Below, piece after piece: positions 24,911 through 33,281 of a stretch of 64,000 nucleotides of DNA (its first letter is position 1; every line of letters starts with the position of its first letter). This DNA is from Pseudochelatococcus lubricantis (GTDB lineage Bacteria > Pseudomonadota > Alphaproteobacteria > Rhizobiales > Beijerinckiaceae). The notes beneath the pieces are model-generated. The model had not been told where the DNA came from. It made no database searches and was given only the letters and a program-made list of their open reading frames with translations. The DNA is taken from positions 250,271 to 314,270 of the forward strand of contig NZ_JAASQI010000006.1 of the NCBI RefSeq assembly GCF_011762225.1, read 5' to 3'. A program made the position numbers and the translations under genes.

Positions 24911-26110
24911 ATGTCGTCCGCCATAGCAACGCCCGCCGCGCCGGCGGCGTGGTCCGCCGGGGAGAGCTTCTACCGCGTTCGCGGGCCGCTGGAGCGCGCG
25001 GACAGCCCGCTGGCGCGCGCCGCGCGGCAGCCGCTGATGCTGGGGCTGTTCCTCAATCTGCAGGACATCAGCATCTCCTCGTATCCCACCAGCAACACCT
25101 GGACGTTCGACTACAACGCCGACATCGTCCGGCAGGGGGAAGCGCTCGGCTTCGATCTCGCTTTCAGCCGCACCCAGTGGCTGCCCAAGGGCGGCTATGA
25201 CGGCGAGGCTTCCCTCGATTCCTTCGTCGCGCTCGGCGGTATGGCGGCGATCACGAAGAGCATCCTGCTGATCTCCACGATCCATGTGCTCTACGGCCCG
25301 TGGCATCCGCTGCACCTCGCCAAGTTCGGCGCGACGCTCGACCACATCAGCAAGGGACGCTGGGGCATCAACATCGTCACCGGCCATCGCGCCGTCGAGC
25401 ACGAGATGTTCGGCTGGCAGCGAATCGAGCACGACAAGCGCTACACCATGGCGGGCGAGCTGTTCGACGTCCTGAACCGTCTCTGGACGGCGGACGACAA
25501 CTATTCCCACGAGAGCGTCCATTCCGCCTGGAAGGTCTCGAACGGCTGGATCACGCCCAAGCCGCTTTATGGCCGGCCGGTTCTCGTCACGGCGACGGGC
25601 TCGCAGGCGGGCATCGACTTCGCCTCGCGCTACTCCGACATCCTGTTCATCACGTCCCCTGGCGGCGCGCATATCGACAGCGCCCTGGCGACGCTGCCGC
25701 CGCATATCGATGCGATACGGAGCACTGCGGCCTCGGTGGAGCGCGAGGTCCGGACGCTGATCAACCCGGTCATCGTCAGCCGCAACACCGAGAAGGAAAC
25801 GCAGGCCTATCTCGACGCGCTGCTCGACAATCCGCCGCGCCCCAAAGGGGCGTCGTTCGGGCATGGCCACTACGACAGCGACGCCCATGCCTGGCGTGGC
25901 CGTTCGGACAAGACGCACAAGCAGGGCTACGGCCTCGGCGGCAACATCGAGATTATCGGCACGCCGGAGCAGGTCGTCGAGCAGTTCATCGCGCTCAAGC
26001 GGGCGGGCATCGACGGCCTGCAGCTCGGCTTCGCGGACTTCCGCGCCGATCTCCAGCATTTCGGCGAGAACATCCTACCGCTGATGAAGAGCGCGGGGCT
26101 GCGGTTCTGA
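24911..26110 (+). CDS. LLM-class flavin-dependent monooxygenase, SfnG/SsuD-like
   Basis: A 399-residue luciferase-like TIM-barrel enzyme. Family features include DIVRQGEALGFDLAFSRTQW (core EALGFDLAFSRTQW), WHPLHLAKFGATLDHISKGRWGINIVTGH (core LAKFGATLDHISKGR), HDKRYTMAGE and a C-terminal GTPEQVVEQFIAL segment. It resembles FMNH2-dependent dimethyl-sulfone (SfnG) and alkanesulfonate (SsuD) monooxygenases, which cleave C-S bonds to release sulfinate or sulfite. GGAG lies 6 nt before the ATG at 24911; an ATG one codon earlier overlaps it. It is embedded among ABC importer genes, so its substrate should be what the importer delivers. Confidence 0.85.
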   Translation: MSSAIATPAAPAAWSAGESFYRVRGPLERADSPLARAARQPLMLGLFLNLQDISISSYPTSNTWTFDYNADIVRQGEALGFDLAFSRTQWLPKGGYDGEASLDSFVALGGMAAITKSILLISTIHVLYGPWHPLHLAKFGATLDHISKGRWGINIVTGHRAVEHEMFGWQRIEHDKRYTMAGELFDVLNRLWTADDNYSHESVHSAWKVSNGWITPKPLYGRPVLVTATGSQAGIDFASRYSDILFITSPGGAHIDSALATLPPHIDAIRSTAASVEREVRTLINPVIVSRNTEKETQAYLDALLDNPPRPKGASFGHGHYDSDAHAWRGRSDKTHKQGYGLGGNIEIIGTPEQVVEQFIALKRAGIDGLQLGFADFRADLQHFGENILPLMKSAGLRF

Positions 26111-26135
26111 AATCACTGCGACGCGGAGCAAGCGG

Positions 26136-27122
26136 ATGTCGAGTCTGGGAAAAATCGGAAGCAGCCTGCGGCGGACGGCCATTCAGGCCGTGCCCACGGT
26201 CATCGGGATCGTCATCCTGAACTTCTTCCTGCTGCAGATGGCGCCGGGCGACGCGGCCGACGTGATCGCCGGCGAGGCGGGCTCCGCCACGGAAGAGACC
26301 ATGCACGCCCTGCGCGTGCAGTTCGGCCTCAACCATCCGGTGCTGGTGCAGCTCTACAACTACCTCAACGAGCTGGCGCATTTCAGCCTGGGCTTCTCGC
26401 CGCGCTATGGCATGCCGGTGGCGGAGCTGATCGGCCAGCGGCTGCCGGGCACGTTGCTACTGATGTCGCTGGCGCTGGGCATCGCGCTCTTCATCGGGCT
26501 CGTGCTGGGCTCTGTGATGGCCATCTTCGCCGGGCGGTTGCCGGACCGCGTGCTCTCCGTGCTGGCGCTCGTGTTCTATTCGGTGCCCGGCTTCTGGATC
26601 GGCCTGATGCTGATCATCCTGTTCTCCGTCACGCTCGGCTGGCTGCCCAGCGGCGGCGCGGGCACCATCGGCGCCGATCTTTCGGGCTGGGCGGGCCTGT
26701 GGGACAAGGCCCGCTACATGATCCTGCCGGCGACCTCGCTCGCCCTGTTCTACGTCGCCATCTACGCCCGCCTGACGCGCGCCTCGATGCTGGAGGTGAA
26801 GTCGCAGGATTTCGTGCGCACGGCGCGCGCCAAGGGCCTCTCCCCGTTCTCCGTCACGGTGCATCACGTGCTGCGCAATGCGCTGATCCCCATCACCACG
26901 CTGGCGGGGATGCATATCGGCAGCATGCTGGGCGGCGCCGTGGTGGTGGAGACGGTCTATAGCTGGCCGGGGCTGGGGCGCCTTGCCTACGAGGCGGTGA
27001 TGGGGCGCGACTTCACCGTGTTGCTCGGCATCCTGCTCCTGTCCTCGCTTCTGGTCATCGCCGTCAACGCGGCGGTGGACCTGCTGCAAACCTTCCTCGA
27101 TCCTCGTATTGGAGTGCGTTGA
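26136..27122 (+). CDS. ABC importer permease (DppB-like) of the second Dpp-type system
   Basis: A 328-residue permease with an N-terminal membrane helix (GIVILNFFLLQMAPGD), the SLGFSPRYGMPV segment and the coupling loop RTARAKGLSPFSVTVHHVLRN. It ends in LLQTFLDPRIGVR, a typical DppB tail. Its stop codon shares one base with the start of the next permease (TGATG), a sign of coupled translation. Confidence 0.92.
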   Translation: MSSLGKIGSSLRRTAIQAVPTVIGIVILNFFLLQMAPGDAADVIAGEAGSATEETMHALRVQFGLNHPVLVQLYNYLNELAHFSLGFSPRYGMPVAELIGQRLPGTLLLMSLALGIALFIGLVLGSVMAIFAGRLPDRVLSVLALVFYSVPGFWIGLMLIILFSVTLGWLPSGGAGTIGADLSGWAGLWDKARYMILPATSLALFYVAIYARLTRASMLEVKSQDFVRTARAKGLSPFSVTVHHVLRNALIPITTLAGMHIGSMLGGAVVVETVYSWPGLGRLAYEAVMGRDFTVLLGILLLSSLLVIAVNAAVDLLQTFLDPRIGVR

Positions 27123-28111
27123 TGTCGGCGACCGATCCAGTCCTGCGCGATCCGGCCCTGCTGGGTGAAGCCGCGCCGGCCAAGGCCGCGAACCCGCGCG
27201 AGCCCGAGCCGCCGAGCTGGCTCGGCAAGGAAGAGCCGCTCCCCGCGTATGTCGCCGGCACGGGCGCGACCCACGGGCGCCGGGCGCTGCGCATCTTCCT
27301 GCGCAATCCCAACGCGCTCGCGGGGCTGATCATCCTCGCGCTCGTGGTGATCGCCGCCGGCATCGCGCCGCTGCTCTATCCCGGCGATCCGCTGGCGATG
27401 GTAGCGAAGCCCTTCCTGTGGCCGGGGCAGGATGCCGCCTATCCGCTCGGCACCGATTCCATGGGGCGCGACGTGCTCGCCGGCATCCTGCACGGCACGC
27501 GGATATCGCTGACGGTCGGGATCGCGGCGACGCTGCTCGGCCTCGTCGCCGGCATCAGCGTGGGCGCGGTGGCAGGCTATTACGGCGGCCGGGTCGACGA
27601 TCTGCTGGTGCGCATCATCGAGATATTCCAGACGCTGCCCAACTTCGTGCTTGTCGTGGTGCTCGTCGCCATCACCCAGCCGACAGCCGCGACGATCTCC
27701 ATCGCCATCGCCATCGTCACCTGGCCGAACGTTGCGCGGCTGGTGCGCGCGGAGTTCCGCTCGATCCGGGAAAAGGACTACGTGATGGCGGCGCGCAGCC
27801 TCGGATATGGCGACGCGCGCATCATCTTCCGCGAGATCCTGCCCAACGGCCTGCCGCCGATCATCGTGACGTCGTCCGTCATGGTGGCGGGCGCGATCCT
27901 GATGGAGTCCGCGCTGTCGTTCATGGGGCTCGGCGATCCCAACGTCGTGAGCTGGGGGTCGATGATCGGTGCCGGTCGCGAACTGATCCGTACGGCGTGG
28001 TACCTGACAGCGCTGCCGGGGCTCGCGATCGTCTCCACCGTGCTCGCTCTCAACATGATTGGCGACGGCCTCAACGATGCGCTGAACCCGCGCTTCCTGC
28101 AGGATCGCTGA
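27122..28111 (+). CDS. ABC importer permease (DppC-like) of the second Dpp-type system
   Basis: A 329-residue permease. Typical DppC motifs are YPLGTDSMGRDVLAGILHGTR (core LGTDSMGRDVLAG), a long hydrophobic series, and the contact loop MAARSLGYGDARIIFREILPN. The ATG at 27122 is preceded by GGAG at good spacing; a TTG one codon upstream is less likely. The N-terminal 60 residues are Pro/Glu-rich and probably cytoplasmic. Confidence 0.92.
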   Translation: MSATDPVLRDPALLGEAAPAKAANPREPEPPSWLGKEEPLPAYVAGTGATHGRRALRIFLRNPNALAGLIILALVVIAAGIAPLLYPGDPLAMVAKPFLWPGQDAAYPLGTDSMGRDVLAGILHGTRISLTVGIAATLLGLVAGISVGAVAGYYGGRVDDLLVRIIEIFQTLPNFVLVVVLVAITQPTAATISIAIAIVTWPNVARLVRAEFRSIREKDYVMAARSLGYGDARIIFREILPNGLPPIIVTSSVMVAGAILMESALSFMGLGDPNVVSWGSMIGAGRELIRTAWYLTALPGLAIVSTVLALNMIGDGLNDALNPRFLQDR

Positions 28112-28121
28112 ACGCACCGGC

Positions 28122-28156
28122 ACGGTGGCCGGCACGCGGCCGCCGTTCCGCTTTTT
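28122..28156 (+). terminator. Possible terminator or attenuator between permease and DszC-like genes
   Basis: ACGGTGGCCG, loop GCACG-type, CGGCCGCCGT forms a 10-bp stem (one G-U pair) followed by CTTTTT at 28151-28156. It lies just after the DppC-like gene and may reduce read-through into the DszC- and DszB-like genes. Confidence 0.55.
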
Positions 28157-28213
28157 CACCACAGGCGCTTGCCGGCGCGAACGCTTCCGGGCGCAAACCA
28201 TGAAGACAGTACC

Positions 28214-29473
28214 ATGATCTCCTCGCCAATTGCCGTCGACATCGCCTCTCTCCCGCCCGCCGGCGCCGCGTCCGCATCTCCGCCGCGCGTGGCCGATATC
28301 CTGGCCCGGGTGCCCGCGCTCGCGGCGGAAATCGCGAAGGGCGCGGCACGGCGGGACCAGACCCGCGAACTGCCGTTCGAGGCGTTCCGGCTGATCAGGG
28401 AGGCGGGCATCGGCACGCTGCGCATTCCCGCGGCGCTCGGCGGGCCGGGAGGCACGGTCGAGAACTACATCGATGTCATCGCGCGGCTGGCGGCGGCGGA
28501 TTCCAACGTCGCCCATTCCCTGCGCTCGCACTTCAATTTCACCGAGACGCTGGCGCTCGATCCCGAGGGGGGCAAGGCGCGCCGCTATCTCGACGAGGTG
28601 CTCGCCGGCAAGCTGTTCGCCGGTGCGCATACGGAGCTGGGCACGGCGCGCCCCGGCGACGTCACGACGCGGCTCACCAGCACGCCGGCCGGCTGGCGGC
28701 TGAACGGGCGCAAATGGTATGCGACCGGCACCGCCTTCGCGGACTACGCGACCTTCAGTGCCAAAAACGATGCCGACGAGGTGGTCAGCGTTCTCATCCC
28801 CGTCGGCCGGGCCGGCATCGCGGTGCTCGACGACTGGGACGGCATGGGCCAGCGCCTGACGGCGAGCGGCGGCGTGCTGCTCGACGACGTCGAGGTGTTC
28901 GAGGACGAAATCTCGGCGCGTGCGCTTGACGGCCGCATCGGCCGCCATACGTCGACCCTACGCCAGCTTCATCTCGCCGCCTCCGCCGCCGGCGCGGTAC
29001 GGGCGGTGCTGAACGAGGGCATCGCCTACGTGCGCGACCATGCGCGCCCGGCTGCGCACAGCCCGGCGGCGTCGGCGCGCGAGGATCATTTCATCCAGGA
29101 ACTGGTCGGCGAGATCGCTGCCGCGTCCTTCGCCGTCGACGCGCTGGTGGCGGAAAGCGCCCGGGCGCTCGACAGGTCGGCGGCGGCGTTCGCGGCCGGT
29201 GACGAGGCGGTGCTCGACGCGGCGCTGGTGGAGAGCGCGCTCACGACCTCGCGCACGCAGATCGTCGCGTCGCGCCTCGCCCTGCGGGCGGCGGAACAGA
29301 TATTCGATCTGGGCGGGGCCTCGACCACGTCGAGCAAGTACAACTTCGACCGGCACTGGCGCAACATCCGCACCGTCTTCAGCCACAATCCGCTGCTGCA
29401 CAAGGCGCGCGTGGTCGGCGACTACTACCTCAACGGAACCACGACACATCTGCGCGAGGGCAAGGTCTTCTGA
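28214..29473 (+). CDS. DszC-like acyl-CoA-dehydrogenase-fold monooxygenase
   Basis: A 419-residue flavoenzyme of the DszC/SfnB branch of the acyl-CoA dehydrogenase superfamily. Features are REAGIGTLRIPAALGGPGG, SNVAHSLRSHFNFTE, NGRKWYATGTAFADY and a C-terminal NFDRHWRNIRTVFSHNP (core RHWRNIRTVFSHNP), the last closely following the DszC pattern near its flavin site. DszC oxidises aromatic thioethers to sulfoxide and sulfone using FMNH2 and oxygen. It is directly followed by the DszB-like gene. Start 28214 lacks a strong ribosome binding site; an upstream start at 28169 is possible but less natural. Confidence 0.84.
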   Translation: MISSPIAVDIASLPPAGAASASPPRVADILARVPALAAEIAKGAARRDQTRELPFEAFRLIREAGIGTLRIPAALGGPGGTVENYIDVIARLAAADSNVAHSLRSHFNFTETLALDPEGGKARRYLDEVLAGKLFAGAHTELGTARPGDVTTRLTSTPAGWRLNGRKWYATGTAFADYATFSAKNDADEVVSVLIPVGRAGIAVLDDWDGMGQRLTASGGVLLDDVEVFEDEISARALDGRIGRHTSTLRQLHLAASAAGAVRAVLNEGIAYVRDHARPAAHSPAASAREDHFIQELVGEIAAASFAVDALVAESARALDRSAAAFAAGDEAVLDAALVESALTTSRTQIVASRLALRAAEQIFDLGGASTTSSKYNFDRHWRNIRTVFSHNPLLHKARVVGDYYLNGTTTHLREGKVF

Positions 29474-29557
29474 CCGGGACACCCATAGCGTTTTCGAGTG
29501 AATTCTCATCGGCCGGACAGTTCCGTCTGATCGGATAGCATTCCAGGAGCAGCCATC

Positions 29558-30595
29558 ATGAGCGACGAAAAACTGTCCGAAATCTGGTACACGCGCTGTC
29601 CGGTGCCGACGCCCGTCGGCCTCGCGGCGCAGCTCGGCTATCTCGAAGAAACCTTTGCCGCCGAGGGTATCGCACTGCGCTCGATTATCGATTCGCCGGA
29701 CCCCGCCATCCGCCAGAGCCATTTCAACCATACCCTGAACTGGTCGTTCCGCCACGGCGGCAACGTTCCGCCGATCCGCGCGCGCTCGGAAGGCCGGAAG
29801 ACGCGGCTCGTCGGCATCACGTGGACCGACGAGTTCCAGGCCGTCATCACGCTGCCGCAAACGGGCATCCGGTCTGTCAGCGACCTGAAGGGCCGGCGTT
29901 TCGGCATCGCCCGGCGCCCGGAGGGCATCGTCGACTTTCATCGCGCCACCGCGCTGAAGGGGCTCGTCTCTGCGCTGTCGCTCGAAGGGCTTTCGCACCG
30001 GGATGTCGAGATCGTCGATGTCGCCGTGCGGGACAGCGTGCTCGACAAGTTCGGCGACGCCTCCCTGTTCGGCCTGCGGCGCCGGCCGCCGCACGGCGAG
30101 GAGATCGCGGCCCTCATCCGGGGTGAGATCGACGCTATCTTCGTCAAGGGCACGCCGGGCATCGCTGTCGCCAACCTCATCGGGGCTGTGCTCGTCGCGG
30201 ATTTCGGCTTCCATTCCGATCCGAACATCCGCGTCAATTCCGGCTCGCCGCGCCTGCTGACCGTCGACGAGTTGCTGGCGGAAAAGCGGCCGGACCTCGT
30301 CGCGCGGCTGATCGAGGCCATTTTCCGCGCGAGCGAATGGGCGAAGGCCCATCCGGATGATACCCGCCGCTTCGTCGCGCGCGAGGCCGGCGCCACCGAG
30401 GAGCAGGTGCTCGTCGCCAACGGCCCGGACCTGCATCACCATCTGGGGTTGAGCCTGGAACCCGGGCTGATCGCGGCTGTGGGTGCCTACAAGGACTTCC
30501 TGCTGGAGTGGGGCTTCCTCGCGGGCGATTTCGACATCGGCGAGTGGGTCGATCCCCGGCCGCTCGAAGCCGCCACCCGCCGCGCCGCCGCCTGA
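29558..30595 (+). CDS. DszB-like sulfinate desulfinase (periplasmic-binding-protein fold)
   Basis: A 345-residue protein with the type-2 periplasmic binding fold but no signal peptide, hence cytoplasmic. It starts with YTRCPVPTP, and the active-site triad of DszB (Cys27, His60, Arg70 in the Rhodococcus enzyme) has equivalents here at Cys14, His55 (SHFNH) and Arg65 (SFRHGG); the His-Arg spacing of ten is identical. Other shared segments are RTRLVGIT-like KTRLVGITW, DLKGRRFGIA and RGEIDAIFVKG. DszB hydrolyses 2-hydroxybiphenyl-2-sulfinate to the phenol and sulfite. Lack of a secretion signal argues against a NitT/TauT binding protein, which database searches might otherwise suggest. It ends the operon. 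Confidence 0.82.
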   Translation: MSDEKLSEIWYTRCPVPTPVGLAAQLGYLEETFAAEGIALRSIIDSPDPAIRQSHFNHTLNWSFRHGGNVPPIRARSEGRKTRLVGITWTDEFQAVITLPQTGIRSVSDLKGRRFGIARRPEGIVDFHRATALKGLVSALSLEGLSHRDVEIVDVAVRDSVLDKFGDASLFGLRRRPPHGEEIAALIRGEIDAIFVKGTPGIAVANLIGAVLVADFGFHSDPNIRVNSGSPRLLTVDELLAEKRPDLVARLIEAIFRASEWAKAHPDDTRRFVAREAGATEEQVLVANGPDLHHHLGLSLEPGLIAAVGAYKDFLLEWGFLAGDFDIGEWVDPRPLEAATRRAAA

Positions 30596-30620
30596 CGGGA
30601 AACTAAAAAACTTAAAATCC

Positions 30621-30670
30621 ATAGAATTTATCAATTAAATATTGACAGGCCGGTGCGCCTGTCTCATTCT
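30621..30670 (+). promoter_or_regulatory. Promoter of the LysR gene with AT-rich sulfur-type box
   Basis: ATAGAATTTATC (30621-30632) lies just before TTGACA (30642-30647); CATTCT follows after 17 bp (30665-30670). The same order, AT-rich box, TTGACAGG(G)CCGG, 17-bp spacer and CAT(T/G)CT, recurs at 46111-46162, so both promoters are probably activated by the same protein. Confidence 0.55.
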
Positions 30671-30795
30671 TCCTCCGAGGGTGGGATGGGCGCCCTGCAC
30701 GGATAACGGGCGGCCGTCCGCGGGGCGGGCGGCGGCGATCCGTTCTTCAGGTCGCCCGTGAGGGCGTGATTGTTTGAAGAGCCGATACCACTGCG

Positions 30796-31827
30796 ATGAA
30801 CATCGACACGCGGGCAAGATCAAGACAACCGTCTCCAACATTGGCGCGTTTGCCTCCGTTAACGGCCCTGCGCGCGTTCGTGGCCACGGCGCGCCATCTC
30901 AATTTCACCGGCGCGGCCGATGAGCTGCACGTGACTTCCGCCGCCGTCGGCCAGCAAATCCGCTTGCTGGAGGAGCACCTCGGCCATGCGCTGTTCGTGC
31001 GCAACCGTGGCGGCCTGCAGCTCACGACCGCCGGGCGCGCCCTGATGCCGGGCCTGACGTCCGCCTTCGATACGCTGCTCGAAACGTTGTCTGCCCTTGC
31101 GGAAGAGCCCGGGCGCGCGCCGATCCGCATCGTCGCGCCATCGTCCTTCGCCGGGAAGTGGCTGGCGCCGCGCCTCGCCACCCTGCAGGCGGCCGGGCCG
31201 CGGCTCGACGTGCAGGTGGACGTGTGCTCGCGCGGGGTCGACCTGTTCAGGGACGACGCCGATTGCATCATCGGCTACGGCGCGGGTAACGTCTCCGGCC
31301 TCGTCGTGGACCGGCTGTTCGGCGAGGCAGTCGTGCCCGTGTGCAGCCCTGCGTTCGCACAGCGCCATGGGCTGTCGGGGAACCCGCCGGCGCTCGCCGG
31401 CGCGCCACTGCTGCACGAGCAGGGGCCGTCTCCCGATCCCGCCTGCCCGGACTGGGGGGCGTGGTTGCGCCTGTTCGGGCTGCCGATTCACCTGGCCGAA
31501 AGCGGCATCACGCTGAGCCAGTCGTCGCTGGTGCTGGACGCGGCGGTGGCGGGGCAGGGCGTGGGCCTGGCCAAGCTGCGGCTCGCGGAGGCCGACCTGC
31601 TGTCCGGCCGGCTCGTCGTTCCCTTCGGTGAACCGCAGCCGGTGGATTTCTTCTACTTCTTCGCGGCGACGCCCCTGAAGGCGAAGTCGCCGCAGGTGCG
31701 CCAGTTCCGGCACTGGCTGCTGTCCGAGACGCGCGCGGCACGGACGGATGTTGACCGCTGGCCGCCCGATGGCCCCTATCCCGCGTCCGGCGCGCATGCC
31801 GACACGCCCGCCATTGCGGCGGAATGA
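30796..31827 (+). CDS. LysR-family regulator, GcvA-like
   Basis: A 343-residue transcription factor. The N-terminal helix-turn-helix (PPLTALRAFVATARHLNFTG, then AADELHVTSAAVGQQIRLLEEHLG) follows the GcvA branch rather than CysB. The C-terminal domain has the GKWLAPRLATLQAAGPRL and DCIIGYGAGN segments of an effector domain. It sits between the importer/desulfurisation operon and an aldo/keto reductase gene, so it may regulate either. Its own promoter carries the AT-rich box seen before other sulfur genes, suggesting that it is itself sulfur-regulated. Confidence 0.9.
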   Translation: MNIDTRARSRQPSPTLARLPPLTALRAFVATARHLNFTGAADELHVTSAAVGQQIRLLEEHLGHALFVRNRGGLQLTTAGRALMPGLTSAFDTLLETLSALAEEPGRAPIRIVAPSSFAGKWLAPRLATLQAAGPRLDVQVDVCSRGVDLFRDDADCIIGYGAGNVSGLVVDRLFGEAVVPVCSPAFAQRHGLSGNPPALAGAPLLHEQGPSPDPACPDWGAWLRLFGLPIHLAESGITLSQSSLVLDAAVAGQGVGLAKLRLAEADLLSGRLVVPFGEPQPVDFFYFFAATPLKAKSPQVRQFRHWLLSETRAARTDVDRWPPDGPYPASGAHADTPAIAAE

Positions 31828-31840
31828 CGTTGCGGGCATT

Positions 31841-31880
31841 TAAAATTTTGTCTATAGACGTAATAGATATATAGCGCTAT
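31841..31880 (+). promoter_or_regulatory. AT-rich regulatory region before the aldo/keto reductase gene
   Basis: TAAAATTTT, TCTATAGA (a palindrome at 31851-31858) and AATAGATATATAGCG follow one another in an otherwise GC-rich context, 70-110 bp before the start at 31952. It resembles the CTATAGAA-type boxes elsewhere in the organosulfur block. Confidence 0.45.
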
Positions 31881-31951
31881 CAAACGCTTCTCCGATGCGG
31901 GCGCCCGGCCGTCCGCCCATCCTGCCGATCTGACAAAGGAAACGCTCGTTC

Positions 31952-32968
31952 ATGTCCATCCAGTATCGCACGCTGGGCCGCAACGGCCTGCGCGTATCGC
32001 CGCTCGCCCTCGGCACCATGATGTTCGGAGGCGAGACCGATGAGACCACGTCGCGGCGCATCATCGACAAGGCGTTCGATCAGGGTTTCAACTTCATCGA
32101 CACGGCGGATGGCTACGCGAATTACCAGTCGGAGGTCGTGGTCGGCAACGCCATCCGCGAGAAGCGCGATAGCTGGGTGCTGGCAACCAAGTTCGCGAGC
32201 CCGCGCGGGCTCGACGCGAACAGCCAGGGCGCCTCGCGCAAGTATATCCGCCGTGCGGTGGAGGGCAGCCTGAAGCGGCTCGGCACCGACTACATCGACA
32301 TCTACTACCTGCATCGCGAGGACCATGAGACGAATGTCGCGGAAACGATCCGCACGCTCGGCGACCTGATTTCCGAGGGCAAGATCCGCTACTACGGCCT
32401 CTCCAACCACCGCGCCTGGAAAATCGCCGAATTCAGTCGGGTGGCCGATCAGCTCGGGCTCGATCGGCCCATCGCCTCCCAGCCGCTCTACAACCTCGCC
32501 AACCGCCAGATCGAGTTCGAGCACCTCGATGCCGCCGACTACTACGGGCTCGGCGTCGTGCCCTACAGCCCGCTGGCGCGCGGCGTGCTGACGGCTAAAT
32601 ACGCGCCGGGCGCGGAGCCGGAGGCGGGCACGCGCGCCGGGCGTCAGGACAAGCGCATCCTGCAAACGGAATGGCGGCCGGAATCGCTGAACATCGCCCA
32701 GCGCATCGGCGAGCACGTCAAGTCGCGCGGCATTTCTCCCGGCCAGTTCGCGCTGGCCTGGGTGCTCAACAACCGGCTCATCACCGCCCCCATCGTCGGC
32801 CCGCGCACCGAGGCGCAGTGGGACGACTACCTGCCCGCGCTCGAATACAGGTTTACGCCGGAGGACGAGGCGCTGGTCAACGAACTCGTCGCCCCCGGCC
32901 ACTCGTCCACGCCCGGCTTCAACGATCCGGCGCATTTCTTCTTCGGCCGCCGGCCGTACGCAGGCTGA
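31952..32968 (+). CDS. Aldo/keto reductase
   Basis: A 338-residue NADPH-dependent oxidoreductase of the AKR superfamily. The catalytic tetrad is visible as Asp in NFIDTADGY, Tyr in the same segment, Lys in LATKFAS and His in YYLHRED. The C-terminal cofactor region GPRTEAQWDDYL is also typical. It is monocistronic between an AT-rich promoter region and a strong terminator. It may reduce an aldehyde released when an alkanesulfonate or sulfone is cleaved by the neighbouring monooxygenases, but this is inference from position. Confidence 0.92.
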   Translation: MSIQYRTLGRNGLRVSPLALGTMMFGGETDETTSRRIIDKAFDQGFNFIDTADGYANYQSEVVVGNAIREKRDSWVLATKFASPRGLDANSQGASRKYIRRAVEGSLKRLGTDYIDIYYLHREDHETNVAETIRTLGDLISEGKIRYYGLSNHRAWKIAEFSRVADQLGLDRPIASQPLYNLANRQIEFEHLDAADYYGLGVVPYSPLARGVLTAKYAPGAEPEAGTRAGRQDKRILQTEWRPESLNIAQRIGEHVKSRGISPGQFALAWVLNNRLITAPIVGPRTEAQWDDYLPALEYRFTPEDEALVNELVAPGHSSTPGFNDPAHFFFGRRPYAG

Positions 32969-33000
32969 TCCGGTTTTCCGGAAAGCCGGTCACCCGACAT

Positions 33001-33043
33001 GCCGCCTTCCGGTTTCGCCGACCGGAAGGCGGCTTCCTGCGTT
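33001..33043 (+). terminator. Strong terminator hairpin after the aldo/keto reductase
   Basis: GCCGCCTTCCGGT, loop TTCGCCG, ACCGGAAGGCGGC is a perfect 13-bp stem, then TTCCTGCGTT. The 313-bp gap to the next gene also holds an AT-rich box at 33161-33200 and nothing else I can recognise. Confidence 0.75.
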
Positions 33044-33160
33044 CGCTTCCGGCAAGTGTGACGCGCGGCCTGCGGGCGCCACGGAAAGATATTCTTCGTC
33101 AGCCGCGAAGCAAAATTGTGCCATCCCGCCGCAGGCAGGGCGGTGTGCGTCTTCCAGCTT

Positions 33161-33200
33161 GTAAAATTGATTATTTTTATAGAAAATATGATCTTCGACA
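33161..33200 (+). promoter_or_regulatory. AT-rich box before the sfnB-like operon
   Basis: GTAAAATTGATTATTTTTAT followed by AGAAAATATGATC precedes CTTCGACA, 80-120 bp before the first SfnB-like gene. The TATAGAAAATAT core is like the boxes at 30621, 43071 and 46111. Confidence 0.5.
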
Positions 33201-33281
33201 ATGAGCGTGGGCCGGAACGGCGCCACGCTCATTGCCGCCCCCGAATCCGGGGCGTCTCGATCACATTGGAAAAGCCCGCAG

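Noticed and set aside
29558..30595. Annotation as a nitrate/taurine ABC binding protein
   Set aside because: No signal peptide, and the RCPVP, SHFNH and SFRHGG motifs fit the DszB desulfinase instead.
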